This document shows positions 7,475 to 9,002 of a stretch of 9,002 nt of DNA, piece by piece. This DNA is from Dehalococcoidales bacterium (GTDB lineage: Bacteria > Chloroflexota > Dehalococcoidia > Dehalococcoidales > JAQTRN01). The notes beneath the pieces are model-generated. The model was not told where the DNA came from and ran no database searches. It worked only from the letters and a program-made list of their open reading frames with translations. Every line of letters starts with the position of its first letter. Within the stretch, counting starts at the first letter, position 1. Made by a program: the position numbers and the translations under genes. The DNA lies in the NCBI GenBank assembly GCA_028711795.1, contig JAQTRN010000029.1, positions 1-9,002 of the forward strand. Reading direction: 5' to 3'.

Positions 7475-7546
7475 TCAACTGCGCCTGGTAAATATGAACT
7501 TGGTGCTTTCCCGTCTGCAGATGGCCACGGACCAACTATTACTCAT
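7475..7546 (-). CDS. Possible 23-codon leader peptide in the attenuator
   Basis: An ATG at 7546, about 6 nt from the predicted transcript start, opens a 23-codon frame starting MSNSW and ending KFIFTRRS. Its TGA (7477-7475) falls in the loop of hairpin 2. A ribosome paused in the last third would cover the 5' arm of that hairpin and free its 3' arm for the antiterminator. There is no Shine-Dalgarno sequence, so it would need leaderless-type initiation, and there is no run of one amino acid. A frame this short can arise by chance. Confidence 0.22.
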   Translation of the reverse strand: MSNSWSVAICRRESTKFIFTRRS

Positions 7547-7558
7547 TTTAGTGGTAGC

Positions 7559-7587
7559 AGTTTACCATAACACGGGAGGACTGTCAA
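7559..7587 (-). promoter_or_regulatory. Sigma70-type promoter of the CoA ligase-Liv operon leader
   Basis: TTGACA (7587-7582) is separated by 17 bp from TAAACT (7564-7559), matching the consensus at 6/6 and 4/6 positions with ideal spacing. The predicted start is the A near 7552. It lies in the pilT-ligase intergenic region and is the only good promoter there. It begins TTGACAGTC, as does the pilT promoter. Confidence 0.62.
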
Positions 7588-7644
7588 CAGCTCGAATCTG
7601 ATACCGGCTCCCAAATAGATTCACCGGGGAAAACCGACGGTGAT

Positions 7645-8733
7645 CTAAGCTCGTTTTGTCCGTCTGGTTTTGGGAATGGTACCGGTCAGCCTACCTATCT
7701 CTTCGCGGTCATGACAGAAAGCCAACAACGTTTCCGAATCAATGATTTGTCTCTGATAGAGGTCACATAGTGACTCATCGAGGCTAATCATGCCAATGTC
7801 ATGAGCGGAGCGGATTACGTTAGCCAGCTGGTAGATTTTACCATCCCGGATAAGACTTCTTACAGCGGTATTGGCCATCATGATTTCGACGGCCGCTATC
7901 CGGCCGGGAATATCCACCCGAGGCACCAGCGCCTGGCAGGCAACCGCCACCAGAAGAGAGGCCAGTCGCGCCTGGGCTAGCGGTCGTTCGATGACCGGAA
8001 ACATATCAACAATTCTCTCAATGGCCTGGGGAGCACTCGGAGCATGCCCGGTGGATAGGATGAGGTGGCCGGTTTCAGCGGCGGCCAGGACTCCCGCGGC
8101 TGTCTCCGAATCCCTCATCTCACCCACCATCACCACATCCGGATTCTGCCGCAGCAGGTGTCTTAATGCCTGACCAAAGGAATGGGTGTCCCTGCCCAAT
8201 TGCCTCTGGGTAATGGCGCTCTTGATACTATGATGCACATATTCTATCGGGTCTTCAATGGTAACTATGTGATGGCCACCCTGCTCATTGAGGTACTGGA
8301 TCATCGCCGCCAGCGTAGTGCTCTTGCCGCTATCGCTGGGGCCGGAAATCAACAACAACCCTCTTGGCTCATGGACGAATTCTTTATATATCTGTGGCAG
8401 TCCTAACTCATCAATGGTAGGAATCGTAAGGGGCAGCAATCTTATCGACAGGGTGAGGCCATTAGCCTGACGCGCCGCGTTACAGCGGAGGCGTCCGACG
8501 CCCGGTACGGAATAACCGAAGTCCAGTTCCCACTCATCCCGGAAAGCCTCTCTTTCCCTGACAGTGGCCAGCTGATCGAAGGCGGTCACCACATCTTCGA
8601 CAGTCAGGGGAGCACTGCTGTTCAGCGGATTGAGTTCGCCATAGATGCGTAATAGCGGTGGGCTGCCCACGACCAATTGCAGATCGGTGGCATTCGAACT
8701 GGCAGCGGCCCTAACTAGTTCGAGAATGTCCAT
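7645..8733 (-). CDS. pilT: PilT-family twitching motility/secretion ATPase
   Basis: This 362-residue hexameric-type ATPase belongs to the PilT branch of type II/IV secretion ATPases, cytoplasmic motors that retract type IV pili. It has the usual N-terminal PAS-like part (ATDLQLVVGSPPLLRIYGEL, 15-34), Walker A GPSDSGKST (131-139), the Asp box IVTIEDPIEYVH (156-167), Walker B DVVMVGEMRDSETA (199-212), a His box TGHLILSTGH (221-230) and AVRSLIRDGK (290-299), the counterpart of the AIRNLIRE retraction motif. Length fits PilT. Differences are D in place of G in Walker A and TGHA where most PilT have TLHT. The ATG at 8733 has GAGG 6 nt upstream and a perfect promoter about 70 bp upstream. No pilin or assembly gene is visible, so its partner is unknown; it could be PilU-like or drive another filament. 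Confidence 0.93.
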   Translation of the reverse strand: MDILELVRAAASSNATDLQLVVGSPPLLRIYGELNPLNSSAPLTVEDVVTAFDQLATVREREAFRDEWELDFGYSVPGVGRLRCNAARQANGLTLSIRLLPLTIPTIDELGLPQIYKEFVHEPRGLLLISGPSDSGKSTTLAAMIQYLNEQGGHHIVTIEDPIEYVHHSIKSAITQRQLGRDTHSFGQALRHLLRQNPDVVMVGEMRDSETAAGVLAAAETGHLILSTGHAPSAPQAIERIVDMFPVIERPLAQARLASLLVAVACQALVPRVDIPGRIAAVEIMMANTAVRSLIRDGKIYQLANVIRSAHDIGMISLDESLCDLYQRQIIDSETLLAFCHDREEIGRLTGTIPKTRRTKRA

Positions 8734-8746
8734 TCTTATCCTCGTT

Positions 8747-8767
8747 CCAAACGCTTAACACGCTTGG
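8747..8767 (-). promoter_or_regulatory. Small hairpin in the pilT 5' leader
   Basis: CCAAGCG and CGUUUGG pair over 7 bp (one G-U) around a 7-nt loop, ending 3 nt before the GAGG ribosome site (8743-8740). It might tune pilT translation; this is weak evidence from pairing alone. Confidence 0.35.
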
Positions 8768-8801
8768 CTCACCCATTACCTAATTCGCCAGCATTAATTC
8801 G

Positions 8802-8830
8802 ATTATATAGTTGGCCATCTCGACTGTCAA
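8802..8830 (-). promoter_or_regulatory. Perfect-consensus sigma70-type promoter upstream of pilT
   Basis: TTGACA (8830-8825), a 17-bp spacer and TATAAT (8807-8802) match the housekeeping consensus at all twelve positions. The predicted start is near 8795, giving a leader of about 60 nt before the pilT ATG. It lies just after the stop of the upstream thioesterase gene, so pilT is probably transcribed on its own. Confidence 0.85.
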
Positions 8831-8863
8831 CACCAGTCTGAAAACACCAATTGCGATTCAATT

Positions 8864-9001
8864 TCAGTTACTCTTCGCCACCGGGTCGCCGGCCGGACTG
8901 GGTTCCACCGGGATACTGGTACCCGTGGCCTTAGCAATGAGCTTGCCCTCCTGATTGGTTACGACCATCTCGGAGATGCCGACCCGCCGGCCGCTTTTGA
9001 C
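8864..9001 (-). CDS. PaaI-like hot-dog fold thioesterase, C-terminal fragment
   Basis: The last 45 codons of a gene whose start lies beyond the right edge are visible, ending in TGA. The fragment begins VKSGRRVGISEMVVTNQEGK and continues LIAKATGTSI, the two closing beta strands of a hot-dog thioesterase of the PaaI/YbgC type, in which an arginine-glycine turn is followed by a strand and a strand containing N-x-x-G-K-L. Such enzymes cleave acyl- or aryl-CoA thioesters in the cytoplasm. The final 15 residues (PVEPSPAGDPVAKSN) look like a disordered tail. The catalytic Asp and the N-terminal helix are outside the window, so activity cannot be judged. Its proximity to CoA ligases fits CoA-ester metabolism, but a strong promoter and pilT separate it from that operon. 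Confidence 0.72.
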   Translation of the reverse strand, partial: VKSGRRVGISEMVVTNQEGKLIAKATGTSIPVEPSPAGDPVAKSN

Positions 9002-9002
9002 C

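Larger units (their letters stand above)
7398..7552 (-). ncRNA. Candidate structured leader RNA / transcription attenuator of the CoA ligase-Liv operon
   Basis: From the predicted transcription start near 7552 the RNA folds by eye into three hairpins. Hairpin 1 pairs UUGGU-CCGU (7535-7527) with ACGG (7514-7511) and ACCAA (7504-7500). Hairpin 2 pairs CCAGGCGCA (7488-7480) with UGCGCUUGG (7473-7465) around the loop GUUGAA. Hairpin 3 is the terminator (7425-7403). An alternative helix of 10 bp with two G-U pairs joins CGCUUGGGGG (7471-7462) to CUCCCAGGCG (7420-7411); it would destroy both hairpin 2 and the terminator. This mutually exclusive pairing is typical of attenuators and riboswitches. 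I do not recognise a known class, and no T-box sequence is present. It could instead be a free small RNA ended by the terminator. Confidence 0.5.
7362..7644. other. 283-bp intergenic region between pilT and the CoA ligase gene
   Basis: This stretch contains, in minus-strand order, a weak 6-bp inverted repeat just after pilT (TCACCG/CGGTGA, 7643-7621), the operon promoter, the structured leader and the terminator. The last 40 bp before the ligase are AT-rich and then GC-rich, with no second promoter that I can support. I see no protein gene on the plus strand. Confidence 0.7.

Noticed and set aside
7362..7552. T-box or other named riboswitch in the leader
   Set aside because: No T-box sequence, and none of the conserved cores I know (TPP, SAM, cobalamin, glycine, ZTP, guanidine, fluoride) could be matched by eye.
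1..9002. CRISPR arrays, tRNA or rRNA genes, transposases, attachment sites
   Set aside because: No regularly spaced repeats, cloverleaf-like conserved ends, transposase motifs or long terminal repeats were seen on either strand.

Overview
All eight protein genes in this 9-kb window lie on the minus strand, so transcription runs from high to low coordinates. The gene set is an HAAT/Liv-type ABC transporter operon flanked by two AMP-forming acyl/aryl-CoA ligases, together with a PilT-family ATPase and a hot-dog thioesterase. With balanced base composition and a lipoprotein-type binding protein, it resembles what is seen in anaerobic, organic-acid-degrading bacteria. My best guess is Chloroflexota (Dehalococcoidia-like), with a Desulfobacterota-like lineage as the alternative. 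This is an impression from gene content and protein style, not a database result.

Layout in the direction of transcription. (1) 9001-8864: the C-terminal 45 residues of a PaaI-like hot-dog thioesterase, cut by the window edge. (2) 8830-8802: a perfect sigma70-type promoter (TTGACA, 17 bp, TATAAT) driving (3) pilT (8733-7645). (4) 7644-7362: a 283-bp intergenic region holding a second promoter (TTGACA, 17 bp, TAAACT), a structured leader of about 150 nt, and an intrinsic terminator only about 40 bp before the next gene. (5) The operon: long-chain-type AMP-binding acyl-CoA ligase (7361-5424), LivH permease (5431-4541), LivM permease (4534-3482), lipoprotein substrate-binding protein (3394-2132), LivF ATPase (2082-1291) and a PaaK-family ligase (1300-8). 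Genes overlap or are separated by 6-87 bp, which supports one transcript.

How the parts may work together (inference): the lipoprotein captures an amphipathic or carboxylate substrate, LivH/LivM carry it across the membrane with LivF energy, and one or both CoA ligases trap it as a CoA thioester. The second core ATPase, LivG, is not in the window and may lie just past the left edge. The PaaK-like ligase is unusual because its ATP-gripping P-loop (A3 motif) is replaced by SPGPIYEP, although its other core motifs remain.

The most interesting non-coding signal is the leader at 7552-7398. It has three hairpins, and two copies of CCAGGCG (one in hairpin 2, one in the terminator) compete for the same upstream-facing partner, CGCUUGG. 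That is the architecture of a transcription attenuator, and a 23-codon reading frame ends inside the loop of the competing hairpin. I could not match it to a known riboswitch class.
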